From: Mannheimia pernigra
GTDB lineage: Bacteria > Pseudomonadota > Gammaproteobacteria > Enterobacterales > Pasteurellaceae
Assembly: GCF_013377995.1 (NCBI RefSeq)
Contig: NZ_CP055305.1
Coordinates: 1,550,001 to 1,614,000, forward strand
Length of the DNA: 64,000 nt
Reading direction: 5' to 3'
Shown here: one piece after another, positions 24,675 through 32,913 of the stretch
Layout: each line of letters starts with the position of its first letter
How positions within the stretch are numbered: the stretch's first letter is position 1
The notes under the pieces: generated by a model
Databases searched by the model: none
What the model was told of the DNA's origin: nothing
Seen by the model: only the letters and a program-made list of their open reading frames with translations
Program-made: the position numbers and the translations under genes

Positions 24675-24917
24675 GGTGAAATTACCTTATTTTATGAAAT
24701 GACTTTGAATAAAATACAAAAATTTCTATTTGTACATTCAGCCACAAAGGATACACCTTTCAGCTGCTAAAATAAATCCTTGAAGTGAAAAGAAAGGCAA
24801 AAATGTGTTTAAAATTTGATATAACAGAGTATAAATACAAAAAAATATAGTAAACAAGCGGTTATTTTTCTAGAATATATTGCAACTGACAATTTTATTT
24901 CATTCGGAGATTTATTT

Positions 24918-26891
24918 ATGCTTAAAAGACGCAAGTTTATTCAACTCGGTACAAGTGCAATATTGGTATTAGCTACAACCCCCTCTGCTTTTGCAAATGC
25001 CCAACGCAAAGCAGCATTACGTGTCATTGCAACAACAGATATTCACAGTTATTTAACAGACTTTGACTATTACAAAGACGCCCCAACTGAAAAATTTGGC
25101 TTTACTCGTGCAGCAACGCTCATCAAACAAGCAAGAGAGGAAGTGAAAAACAGCATTCTAGTTGATAATGGTGATTTAATTCAAGGCAATCCAATTGCAG
25201 ATTACCAATCTAGCAAAGGTTCAAAAGAGGGCAGAGCAGAGCCTTCAATTATGGCATTAAATGCGATGCAATATGATGCAGGCACATTAGGTAATCACGA
25301 ATTTAACTATGGTTTAGCTTATTTAGACAATGCCATCAAACAAGCAAAATTCCCCATTGTTAATGCCAACATTGTTAAACCTGGAACAGATGAACCTTTT
25401 TTCAAGCCTTATGATATTCAAGAGAAAAAAGTCATTGACGAAAAGGGTATGGAGCAAACGATCAAAATCGGCTACATTGGCTTTGTACCACCGCAAATAA
25501 TGATTTGGGATAAAGCGAATCTTGAAGGCAAAGTAGAAGCACGAGATATTGTCAAAACAGCACAAAAATATATTCCTCTTCTCAAAGAGGCGGGTGCTGA
25601 TGTGATTGTTGCCCTTGCTCACACAGGCCCATCTGACGAACCTTATCAAGAAGGTGCAGAAAATGCCGCCTTTTACCTTGCTGATGTAAAAGGTATTGAT
25701 GCAGTGATTTTTGGACACGCACACCGCCTGTTCCCAAATAAAGAATTTGCCACATCACCAAATGCTGATATTGCAAAAGGCACAATGAAAGGTGTAGCAC
25801 AAAGTATGGCTGGTTATTGGGCAAATAATATCAGCGTGATTGATTTAAGTTTAGCTCAACACAATGGTAAATGGAGCGTTGTAGATGGCAGGGCAGAACT
25901 ACGTCCAATTTATGATGCTGAAGCGAAAAAATCTACGGTTGAAAATCACCCAGAAATTGCAGCGTTATTAAAAGAAACACACGAAGAGACCCGTAAATTT
26001 GTTGCTCAGCCGATTGGCACAGCCACAGATAATATGTACAGCTACCTTGCCTTAATTCAAGATGATCCAACAATCCAAATTGTAAACCAAGCACAAAAAG
26101 CTTATGTTGAAAATGTCGTTAAAGGCTTACCTGAACTTGCAGGATTACCCGTTTTAAGTGCAGGCGCACCATTTAAAGCGGGGGGTCGTAAAAATGATCC
26201 AACGGGCTATACTGAAGTTGATAAAGGCAAATTAACTTTCCGTAATGCGGCAGATTTATACCTTTATCCAAATACGTTAGTGGTTGTTAAAGTAAGCGGC
26301 ACAGAATTAAAAGAGTGGTTAGAATGTAGTGCAGGTATGTTCAAACAAATTGATACAACGAGCGATAAACCACAACATCTACTAGATTGGACAGGCTTCC
26401 GCACCTACAATTTTGATGTGATTGATGGCGTAAATTATCAATTTGACTTAACGCAACCAGCCCGTTATGACGGCGATTGCAAGTTAATTAATGAAAACGC
26501 TCACCGTGTAATTAATCTAACTTTTGAAGATAAACCAGTTGCCCCAAACCAAGAGTTCTTAATTGCCACAAACAACTACCGAGCTTATGGTGCTAAATTC
26601 CCAGGGACGGGCGAAAAACATATTGTTTTTGCAGCCCCTGATGAAAACCGCCAAGTGCTAGCAAACTACATTACTTCTGAAAGTAAAGCTCACGGACAAG
26701 TAAGTCCAAAAGCCGATAACAACTGGCGAATTGCATCAATCAACTCAACCGTAAAACTGGATATCCGCGTTGAAACCTCGCCGACGGAAAAAGCAAAAGC
26801 CTTTATTAAAGAGAATGCACAATATCCGATGGAATATGTCGAAAACGATGAAACAGGCTTTGCGGTGTATCGTATTGATTTAACGAAGTAA
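24918..26891 (+). CDS. cpdB: 2',3'-cyclic-nucleotide 2'-phosphodiesterase / 3'-nucleotidase
   Basis: Periplasmic enzyme that hydrolyses 2',3'-cyclic nucleotides and 3'-nucleotides to scavenge nucleosides; 657 aa. The metallophosphatase domain (about 33-350) has IATTDIHSY, DNGDLIQGNP, LGNHEFNYG and FGHAHRLFP. The 5'-nucleotidase C-domain (about 375-600) has YSYLALIQDDPTIQ and FRNAADLYLYPNT. The signal peptide begins MLKRRKFIQLG, a twin-arginine motif, with an AFA-N cleavage site, whereas E. coli CpdB has a plain Sec signal. CGGAGA precedes the ATG. Convergent to nadV, with a USS hairpin between. Confidence 0.94.
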   Translation: MLKRRKFIQLGTSAILVLATTPSAFANAQRKAALRVIATTDIHSYLTDFDYYKDAPTEKFGFTRAATLIKQAREEVKNSILVDNGDLIQGNPIADYQSSKGSKEGRAEPSIMALNAMQYDAGTLGNHEFNYGLAYLDNAIKQAKFPIVNANIVKPGTDEPFFKPYDIQEKKVIDEKGMEQTIKIGYIGFVPPQIMIWDKANLEGKVEARDIVKTAQKYIPLLKEAGADVIVALAHTGPSDEPYQEGAENAAFYLADVKGIDAVIFGHAHRLFPNKEFATSPNADIAKGTMKGVAQSMAGYWANNISVIDLSLAQHNGKWSVVDGRAELRPIYDAEAKKSTVENHPEIAALLKETHEETRKFVAQPIGTATDNMYSYLALIQDDPTIQIVNQAQKAYVENVVKGLPELAGLPVLSAGAPFKAGGRKNDPTGYTEVDKGKLTFRNAADLYLYPNTLVVVKVSGTELKEWLECSAGMFKQIDTTSDKPQHLLDWTGFRTYNFDVIDGVNYQFDLTQPARYDGDCKLINENAHRVINLTFEDKPVAPNQEFLIATNNYRAYGAKFPGTGEKHIVFAAPDENRQVLANYITSESKAHGQVSPKADNNWRIASINSTVKLDIRVETSPTEKAKAFIKENAQYPMEYVENDETGFAVYRIDLTK

Positions 26892-26900
26892 TATAAAATA

Positions 26901-26958
26901 ACAAGCGGTTGGATTTTCTAAATTTTTGGCAAAATTTTTATAAAATTCAACCGCTTAT
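26901..26958. repeat. Inverted USS pair between cpdB and nadV
   Basis: ACAAGCGGTTGGATTTT (26901-26917) faces AAATTCAACCGCTTA (26943-26957); the right copy has one mismatch to the USS core. It probably terminates both convergent genes. Confidence 0.65.
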
Positions 26959-26963
26959 TTTAA

Positions 26964-28442
26964 CTAGAACTGTTCAGCAATATTTTGACGAATTTCATCA
27001 AAATTAGTTTCTTTAACCAATTTACCATTTTCAAAAATCACTTCTAAAAGATCATCAGAACAATCATCTAGGGCAGTTAAACCATCGATATAACTCTCTA
27101 AAGTCGTTACCTTTACTCGGCCTTTTTGCGATTTTTTCAAGCCATCATCGGTTTTTGGATCTTTGAAAATAGCTTTCTCAGCGCCATTAATGGTGATGGA
27201 AGTCGCTTTAATCGCAAAACCAAGCGTATCTCTTGTATTGCGTTGATAGGTTTGAGCCCCAACACCAAATACAATATTGCTTGAAGCAAAACCTTTCGCT
27301 TCCAATCCCTCCAAAATTTTAACCATTTTTTCATAGGTTACACCATCGCCATAAATAGCCCCAATATGCGAATTAAGCACTTTATAGCCTTTGTTATTGA
27401 TTGTTCCACCGAAAATATCCCATAAACACTCAATTAATCCTTTGCGTTCGTGTTCGGTTCCAGCGGTAACATCGCCACAAATAATGGTAAAAAAGTCGCC
27501 ACTATCAGGGCGAATAACAACTTTTGCTGATTCTGGACGAGCTAAAATTTCCTCTTTGAGTAATGGCAGATTTACCGTGATGTTATGCCAAAAATCGGTA
27601 GTATCCGCTACAATAGAGAGCATATTATTCGGATATTTATTCATTAAATAGCGGAAGGTTGGCAATTCATCAACCCCGTGCGAACTCATTACAGAATGCT
27701 CGGAAGCTGGAATTGATGTACCGATTAAATTTTTAGAGCCATAATAGGCTTCCACAAATGAAATGGCAGGAATGGTATCTGTACCTAAAAATGAGGTTAA
27801 ATGCCCAGCTCCAGAGGTTTCAGCTGATTCTAATGAACTCATTCCACGCATTGAAAAATCGTGCGATTGGAAGGGTAGATGGCGATGATCATCGCAGGTT
27901 TGCTCGGAAAACTGCATTAATGTTTTACGATAAGCAAAAGCAATAGAGGCTGATGTTATCGGCTGCCATAACGAAACATTAATCAACGTTTCCAAATAAT
28001 TGGTAAGCCAAAAGAAATCAGGATGCGTGTTTTCAATAGTCATCATCGGCACTTTAATTGCCACTGATTTACCTTCAGGAATAGCTTTAATTCTAATTGG
28101 CAAATAACCTAATTGATGTAATTGTGCGATATGTTCGCCAGAATCTTCAATGTGTAATGTATCTGCAATAAATTTCGTGTATTCAGTCACAACTTCAGAT
28201 TCTGAACGAGAGAAAAAATTATCATTAAAATAATGAATTAAGTATTTCATAATAAAGGCTTGAAAACCAAATGAAACAATACGATGCAGAAATGGAGCCT
28301 TTGCATTACTACGAGGTGTAAAGGTGCTATATAAAAATTGTGAACCTTCTGGATATTGTATTCTGTGCAAGGTTTTGTAAAAATCACATAATAATGATGG
28401 GATTGCAGTAGATTTGATTTTTTTATCTAATATGCTATTCAT
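26964..28442 (-). CDS. nadV: Nicotinamide phosphoribosyltransferase
   Basis: Makes NMN from nicotinamide and PRPP. In the Pasteurellaceae this allows growth without NAD (V factor), because NMN is then adenylylated to NAD. It is 492 aa, the length of bacterial and animal NAMPT-type enzymes. Visible motifs are FLGTDTIPAI (about residue 219), PASEHSVMSSHG (about 246), VIRPDSGDFF (about 311) and FGVGAQTYQRNTRDTLG (about 394). It stands alone on the - strand; the 850 bp upstream is decayed DNA with an antitoxin-like remnant and a dif-like site. nadV is also known from plasmids in H. ducreyi, so acquisition is possible, but codon and base use look like the neighbours. Confidence 0.94.
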   Translation of the reverse strand: MNSILDKKIKSTAIPSLLCDFYKTLHRIQYPEGSQFLYSTFTPRSNAKAPFLHRIVSFGFQAFIMKYLIHYFNDNFFSRSESEVVTEYTKFIADTLHIEDSGEHIAQLHQLGYLPIRIKAIPEGKSVAIKVPMMTIENTHPDFFWLTNYLETLINVSLWQPITSASIAFAYRKTLMQFSEQTCDDHRHLPFQSHDFSMRGMSSLESAETSGAGHLTSFLGTDTIPAISFVEAYYGSKNLIGTSIPASEHSVMSSHGVDELPTFRYLMNKYPNNMLSIVADTTDFWHNITVNLPLLKEEILARPESAKVVIRPDSGDFFTIICGDVTAGTEHERKGLIECLWDIFGGTINNKGYKVLNSHIGAIYGDGVTYEKMVKILEGLEAKGFASSNIVFGVGAQTYQRNTRDTLGFAIKATSITINGAEKAIFKDPKTDDGLKKSQKGRVKVTTLESYIDGLTALDDCSDDLLEVIFENGKLVKETNFDEIRQNIAEQF

Positions 28443-28557
28443 TTGGCAAATTCCTTATGTCATTTTAAGTTGCTAAAGCCTAACATAACTTAGTTTAAAA
28501 TGGAAAGTATTTATTACAAAATGAGAATAAACCCAAAATAATAACCCTCAATAAAAA

Positions 28558-28586
28558 TTCGCATAATGGCCTACAGGTTATGCGAA
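28558..28586. repeat. Inverted repeat with XerC-like arms
   Basis: TTCGCATAA (28558-28566) and TTATGCGAA (28578-28586) are perfect arms around an 11-bp centre. Each arm matches the XerC half of dif (CGCATAA core). The spacing is 11 bp, not the 6 bp of a working dif, and no XerD half is present, so it may be a decayed attachment site or an operator for the gene that follows. Confidence 0.5.
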
Positions 28587-28609
28587 AGTCATCTAATGAG
28601 ATAATTAAA

Positions 28610-28771
28610 ATGGAAAAAGTAGAGAAGAGTTCGAATCTTGTTCTAAATCTTTCTCTTGAAGATCGAATGCGAATTCTTGAGTGTTTAGAAAATCCTAAAG
28701 AGCCTAATTCAGAAATGCTAGAGGCTTTAAAAATACATTCCTTGTATGTTGCTAAAACAAATACCAAATAA
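28610..28771 (+). pseudogene. DUF1778-type antitoxin remnant (C-terminal part)
   Basis: A short ORF of 53 codons from the ATG at 28610 (an in-frame ATG at 28580 adds 10 residues). The stretch LSLEDRMRILECLENPKEPN resembles the C-terminal toxin-neutralising segment of DUF1778 antitoxins (pattern L-x-LENPP-x-PN). The ribbon-helix-helix DNA-binding domain that should precede it is absent in all frames upstream, and no GNAT-type toxin follows. Best read as the remains of a toxin-antitoxin pair. It could be a small expressed protein, but no good Shine-Dalgarno sequence was seen. Confidence 0.45.
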
Positions 28772-28801
28772 TGTTTTCAAGCAAAACTATGGCAGATATA
28801 A

Positions 28802-29061
28802 CCCCTTTCCCACATCACTCCCCAACATTTTTTTGAAACTGTCCGACTACTTAAAATGCAGGAACATAGAATCTATATTGGTGTAGATTCAATAGAAGTT
28901 CGTTTTAAGCAAAAGCGTTTTGAGTCAAAAGAGGAAACAGATAAGAGGTTAGAACAGTTAGAGCATTTTATGCTCTTTCTACAAGAAATCATTATAATGA
29001 AGTTCAAAAAAGACTACAAGAAGCCCAGCACGACTTCAAAAAATCACCAAGTAAAAAGTAG
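28802..29061 (+). pseudogene. Frameshifted gene remnant, family not recognised
   Basis: Frame 2 is open from just after a stop at 28799, with coding-like sequence FFETVRLLKMQEHRIYIGVD and RFKQKRFESKEETDKRLEQL. Near 28960 the coding character moves to frame 1, which continues AFYALSTRNHYNEVQKRLQE to a TAG at 29059. The part of the frame-2 ORF after that point is low-complexity and runs through the dif-like site, so it is not credible as protein. This looks like the end of a charged, helical protein broken by a frameshift, probably mobile-element DNA. No family name can be given. Confidence 0.4.
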
Positions 29062-29140
29062 CACGGAGCTTGCGAGTACAACAAAACTGAGGCTGTATCT
29101 AGATAATGATAGCTTGATTAATGTTTTTACTATTTTAGTA

Positions 29141-29168
29141 ATTTCGCATAATTCACATTATGTTAAAT
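29141..29168 (+). other. dif: dif-like XerC/XerD recombination site
   Basis: XerC arm ATTTCGCATAA (29141-29151), 6-bp centre TTCACA (29152-29157), XerD arm TTATGTTAAAT (29158-29168). The XerD arm is identical to that of E. coli dif, and the XerC arm shares its CGCATAA core; the 11-6-11 layout is exact. Either this is the chromosomal dif, where FtsK and XerCD resolve dimers, or a dif copy left by an element that integrates by Xer recombination. It is the only complete match seen in the window. Confidence 0.85.
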
Positions 29169-29296
29169 AAATAATAAAGGTAACGAATTATTCTATAAAA
29201 ACTACTAAACTACCTTCCTTTTATTTATAGTTCTAAAAAACGATCATATTTGCACATATTTTTACAAAAATGACCGCTTGTATTTTTTGTTGGGAT

Positions 29297-30430
29297 TTAG
29301 CTTAATTGCTTAAATGCTTGTAGTAAATCCATTTTAATATCTTCAATATGTTCTAAACCAACGGAGAAACGCAATAAGGTGTTGGTAATACCACGAGCAA
29401 TACGTTCTGATTCTGGAATATCCATATGGGTTTGGGTTGCTGGATAAGTAATGAAACTCTCTGCACCGCCTAAACTTTCCGCAAAAGTGATTAATTTAAT
29501 TGCTTTAAGGAATTTAGGTACCCATTCTTCTTTTTGTAAGCGGAAAGATAACATACCGCTTTTACCTGAATATAATACGCTGTCAATTTCAGGTTGCTCG
29601 GCTAAAAATGCGGCTAATTCTGTTGCATTAGCTTGATGACGCTCCATTCGTAATGCCAAAGTTTTCATTCCACGCACCGCAAGGTATGAATCAAATGGCG
29701 AAAGCACTGCACCTGCACAGTTTTGGAAATAGAATAAACGCTCTGTTAAGTTTTGACCATTTACTTTAGTGGCTTCAGAGTCTTTTGCCACAATTAAACC
29801 CGCTAATACATCATTGTGGCCAGAAAGATATTTGGTTGCACTATGCACAACAATATCAGCACCATATTCAATTGGGCGGAACAATACGGGTGTTAAAAAT
29901 GTATTATCTACAATTAACATTAAATTGTGTTTTTTTGCAATTTTAGAAATTGCAGCAACATCACACTCTTCCATTAATGGATTAGATGGCGTTTCAACAA
30001 AAATCGCTTTGGTATTGGGTGTAATTGCGGCTTCAATCGCGGCTAAATCTGCGGTGTTTACATAAACAGGCTTTAATGTATGGTGATTTTTATGGCTAAA
30101 ATCGAACAAGCGGTATGATCCACCATATACATCGCTTGAAATAATCCATTCATCAGAGCCTTTAAATAAAGACATAATTAGCTGAATTGCTGCCATTCCC
30201 GATGCCATTGCAAAGCCTGCATCGCCACCTTCTAAATCAGCGATGCCCTGCTCTAACACGGCACGGGTTGGGTTTTTGGTGCGGGTGTAATCCCAGCCAG
30301 TTGATTCGCCTAGCCCATCACGCCCATAAGCAGTCGATAAAATAATTGGCATTGCAACCGCCCCTGTTCTTGGGTCGGTGCGGTTACCAATTTGTACTAA
30401 TGTGGTTTCAATATTATTGAACGTTGTCAT
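29297..30430 (-). CDS. metB: Cystathionine gamma-synthase / O-acylhomoserine thiolyase (MetI-like)
   Basis: PLP enzyme joining an activated homoserine ester with cysteine (or sulfide) in methionine synthesis; 377 aa. PLP lysine is in VHSATKYLSGHNDVLAG; other motifs are YTRTKNPTR, FAMASGMAAIQ and VETPSNPLMEE. From memory of the family, GESTGWDYTRTKNPTR and the C-terminal GGAESFITYPATQTHMDIPE are closer to Bacillus MetI than to E. coli MetB. Whether it uses O-acetyl- or O-succinyl-homoserine cannot be told. AAGGATAA precedes the ATG. dapB lies 16 bp upstream on the same strand, so the two may be cotranscribed. Confidence 0.9.
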   Translation of the reverse strand: MTTFNNIETTLVQIGNRTDPRTGAVAMPIILSTAYGRDGLGESTGWDYTRTKNPTRAVLEQGIADLEGGDAGFAMASGMAAIQLIMSLFKGSDEWIISSDVYGGSYRLFDFSHKNHHTLKPVYVNTADLAAIEAAITPNTKAIFVETPSNPLMEECDVAAISKIAKKHNLMLIVDNTFLTPVLFRPIEYGADIVVHSATKYLSGHNDVLAGLIVAKDSEATKVNGQNLTERLFYFQNCAGAVLSPFDSYLAVRGMKTLALRMERHQANATELAAFLAEQPEIDSVLYSGKSGMLSFRLQKEEWVPKFLKAIKLITFAESLGGAESFITYPATQTHMDIPESERIARGITNTLLRFSVGLEHIEDIKMDLLQAFKQLS

Positions 30431-30446
30431 TTTTATTATCCTTCAA

Positions 30447-31259
30447 TTATAAATTGTTTAAATCAAGTACATCGGTCATATCAAATAAGCCATTTTGTTT
30501 GGTGCTTAACCATTTTGCAGCACGCACTGCACCATTAGCAAATGTCATACGGCTAGAGGCTTTATGGGCAATCTCTACACGCTCTCCCTCATCAGCAAAC
30601 CAAACGCTATGCTCGCCCACTACATCGCCTGCACGAATGGTGGCAAAGCCAATTTCATCACGTTTACGTTCGCCAGTAATACCATTACGCTCAAAAACAC
30701 CGTGCGTTTTTAAATCACGTCCAAGAGTTTTCGCAATATGTTCCCCCATTGATAATGCCGTGCCAGATGGAGCGTCCACTTTGTGGCGATGATGTGCTTC
30801 AATCACTTCGATGTCGCAATAATCCCCCATTACTTTCGCTGCTTTTTCTAACAGTTTGAACACTAAATTTACGCCCACGCTGTAGTTTGAAGCAAACACG
30901 ATACCGATTTTGTTAGACGCCGCTTTAATTGCCTCTTTGCCTGCATCATCAAAACCTGTTGTACCAATCACCATCTGCTTTTTATTTTCAACGCAAATTG
31001 CGATGTGTTCTAAGGTTCCTTCAGGGCGGGTGAAATCAATTAACAAATCAAAATTCGCCACGTTTTTTGCTACATCGTCAGACACCATAATGCCTAACGC
31101 ACCAACACCAGCTAGTTCACCTGCATCGCTACCAACTAATGATGAGCCTTTACGCTCAAAAGCAGCACCTAATTCAACGTCCTCTGCATTATGAACGGCT
31201 TGAATTAATTGGCGTCCCATTCTGCCACCAGCCCCTACGATTCCAATTTTTAATGCCAT
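30447..31259 (-). CDS. dapB: 4-hydroxy-tetrahydrodipicolinate reductase
   Basis: NAD(P)H-dependent step of lysine and diaminopimelate synthesis, needed for peptidoglycan; 270 aa, the length of the H. influenzae enzyme. The Rossmann motif GIVGAGGRMGRQLI is at residues 5-18 and the catalytic/substrate block EAHHRHKVDAPSGTA near 155. The ATG at 31259, after AAAGGAAAAAAG, is preferred to an in-frame start 11 codons upstream because the conserved protein starts MALKIGIVG. Same strand as metB. Confidence 0.95.
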   Translation of the reverse strand: MALKIGIVGAGGRMGRQLIQAVHNAEDVELGAAFERKGSSLVGSDAGELAGVGALGIMVSDDVAKNVANFDLLIDFTRPEGTLEHIAICVENKKQMVIGTTGFDDAGKEAIKAASNKIGIVFASNYSVGVNLVFKLLEKAAKVMGDYCDIEVIEAHHRHKVDAPSGTALSMGEHIAKTLGRDLKTHGVFERNGITGERKRDEIGFATIRAGDVVGEHSVWFADEGERVEIAHKASSRMTFANGAVRAAKWLSTKQNGLFDMTDVLDLNNL

Positions 31260-31363
31260 CTTTTTTCCTTTTTTGTTATGTGTGTACGACAATAATAAGC
31301 GGTCTGATTTTACAAGAAATTTGCAAAAAATTGTGTAAATTTTACCGCTTGTAGGTTATTTTT

Positions 31364-32464
31364 CTAATGATGCCTTTCCGATTTTCCTAGCACCGCAATG
31401 TGTACGGTGATTTCTTCTCTATCGTGGTATAAATGCTTTGCTTGAATGCTGAACCAAAACCCTTGCTTTGTGAGTTCCTCTTCCAAAAAGTTTAGGCACA
31501 GCTGCACTTCTTGATAACGTTTTTTCATCGGCAGTTTTAGATTAAAAATGGTTTCTCGACACCAGCCGTTAATTAGCCATTTTGCGATTAATTTAGCAAT
31601 CCGAATCGGTTGTTCGACCATATCGCAAACTAGCCAATCTACAGATTTACGTTTTGGTGGCTGGAATTTAAAACCATCTTCAGGGCAATGTTCAATTCGT
31701 CCTGTATCGTGCAAACTGGCTGCCATTTTGCCGTGATCGACCGCATACACAAATACACCACGCTTCACCAGTTGATACGTCCAACCGCCTGGGCAAGCAC
31801 CAAGATCTACTCCTGTCATCGTATCATTAAAACGTTTTTTCTCTTCCGCTGGTGGGATAAACGTTAAGATAGCTTCTTCCAATTTCAGTGTTGAGCGGCT
31901 CGGTGCATCGACAGGAAATTTTAAGCGAGGAATGCCCATAAAAAACGGCGATTTATTGTGATTATAAGCATATCCCACATAACAAGCTCCTGAGCGAACA
32001 AACAGAATATGCAAGCTGACACTACCCTTTGCCGTTTCAGCTTTGCCAAGCCAGCCTTGTTTTTTCAATGCAGAACGCAACGGTACGGTGAATTTTCGGC
32101 AGAACGTTAATAATTCTTTGGCTTCATTGGTGTCTGGCGTTTCCACTAAAACGTCCGAACTGTTGCGAGGATTTAACTCTGCATATTGTGCCAAGATCGG
32201 CGAAATTCGATCATTTTCGGGTAAGTTTTGCAGCAAATCCCCCACCACGACCATTTGGCGAATAAAGATCAATTGCTCGAATTTTAACTGTTGAGCTAAT
32301 TTATCCGCCTCCCCTGCTTGGTAGCATTCAAAAATCACATAACCGCTGTTTTCTTTGAGGTTAGCAAAACCAAAAATGCCAAGTTGAGCGGCTTTATCGC
32401 TAATTTCTCCAGCCACTTCTTTTTCAAAACCAGCACGGCAATATAGGGCTAATTTATTGAACAT
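31364..32464 (-). CDS. rlmM: 23S rRNA C2498 2'-O-ribose methyltransferase
   Basis: SAM-dependent methyltransferase (YgdE) modifying C2498 of 23S rRNA before 50S assembly; 366 aa. An N-terminal THUMP-like region is followed by a Rossmann MTase domain with GVDLGACPGGWTYQLVKRG (SAM loop, about residue 215) and WLVCDMVEQP (catalytic region, about 300). Its start overlaps the end of ygdD by 11 bp; the same pair occurs in E. coli. Cotranscription is likely. Confidence 0.94.
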   Translation of the reverse strand: MFNKLALYCRAGFEKEVAGEISDKAAQLGIFGFANLKENSGYVIFECYQAGEADKLAQQLKFEQLIFIRQMVVVGDLLQNLPENDRISPILAQYAELNPRNSSDVLVETPDTNEAKELLTFCRKFTVPLRSALKKQGWLGKAETAKGSVSLHILFVRSGACYVGYAYNHNKSPFFMGIPRLKFPVDAPSRSTLKLEEAILTFIPPAEEKKRFNDTMTGVDLGACPGGWTYQLVKRGVFVYAVDHGKMAASLHDTGRIEHCPEDGFKFQPPKRKSVDWLVCDMVEQPIRIAKLIAKWLINGWCRETIFNLKLPMKKRYQEVQLCLNFLEEELTKQGFWFSIQAKHLYHDREEITVHIAVLGKSERHH

Positions 32465-32858
32465 TTCGACGTCTCACGCTGATATAAATTAACACCACCC
32501 AGCCAAGCATAAAGCTCAGCCCACCAATTGGCGTTAGCCAATGGATTGTTGGTATTCCCAAGGCTAATAGATAGAGGTTTCCGCTAAATAATAAAATTCC
32601 TAACGCCCAACTATCGCCAATTATATTAAAGGCTTTTGCTCTACAAGCGGGCGAATTTTGCGAAGCATTGGCAATTTGGAATAAGCCCAAGGCAAAAATG
32701 GCAAGAGTGTGGAACATTTGGTATTTAATGCCTGTATCAATCCAACCTAATGCTTTGGGTTCTACTAATTGGGCTGATAATGCGTGGCTGGCAATAGCCC
32801 CAAACGCCACGGTAAATAAACCGCTTAATGCAGCAAGGGTAATAAATTTGTTTTTCAT
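32454..32858 (-). CDS. ygdD: DUF423 inner-membrane protein YgdD
   Basis: Small hydrophobic protein (134 aa) with about four membrane helices, of unknown function. FGAIASHAL, GWIDTGIKYQMFHTLAIFAL, LFSGNLYLLAL and TPIGGLSFMLGWVVL match E. coli YgdD. The start at 32858 (MKNKFITLAALSG) is chosen by homology; an in-frame ATG 25 codons upstream lies in less conserved sequence, and neither has a strong ribosome-binding site. Overlaps rlmM by 11 bp. Confidence 0.85.
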   Translation of the reverse strand: MKNKFITLAALSGLFTVAFGAIASHALSAQLVEPKALGWIDTGIKYQMFHTLAIFALGLFQIANASQNSPACRAKAFNIIGDSWALGILLFSGNLYLLALGIPTIHWLTPIGGLSFMLGWVVLIYISVRRRNVQ

Positions 32859-32913
32859 AAATTTAAATAGAGAGAGTGATAAATAATTTACTATATCATA
32901 TTGTGAGAGCTTA

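Larger units (their letters stand above)
28443..29296. other. 854-bp gap between nadV and metB with decayed genes and a dif-like site
   Basis: No convincing intact gene was found. From left to right it holds the nadV promoter area, a 9-bp inverted repeat with XerC-like arms (28558-28586), an antitoxin-like fragment (28610-28771), a frameshifted remnant (28802-29061), a complete dif-like site (29141-29168), and a USS copy (29273-29281) before the metB stop. Confidence 0.7.

Noticed and set aside
25323..25724. 133-aa ORF antisense to cpdB
   Set aside because: Lies wholly inside a well-conserved gene, with no ribosome-binding site or recognisable protein features.
28474..28501. XerD-like half TAACATAA upstream of nadV
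   Set aside because: Only 8 of 11 bases match and no XerC half lies at the correct distance.
28856..29170. 104-aa ORF running through the dif-like site
   Set aside because: Only the first third looks coding; the end is translated dif and AT-rich DNA. Treated as a frameshifted remnant.
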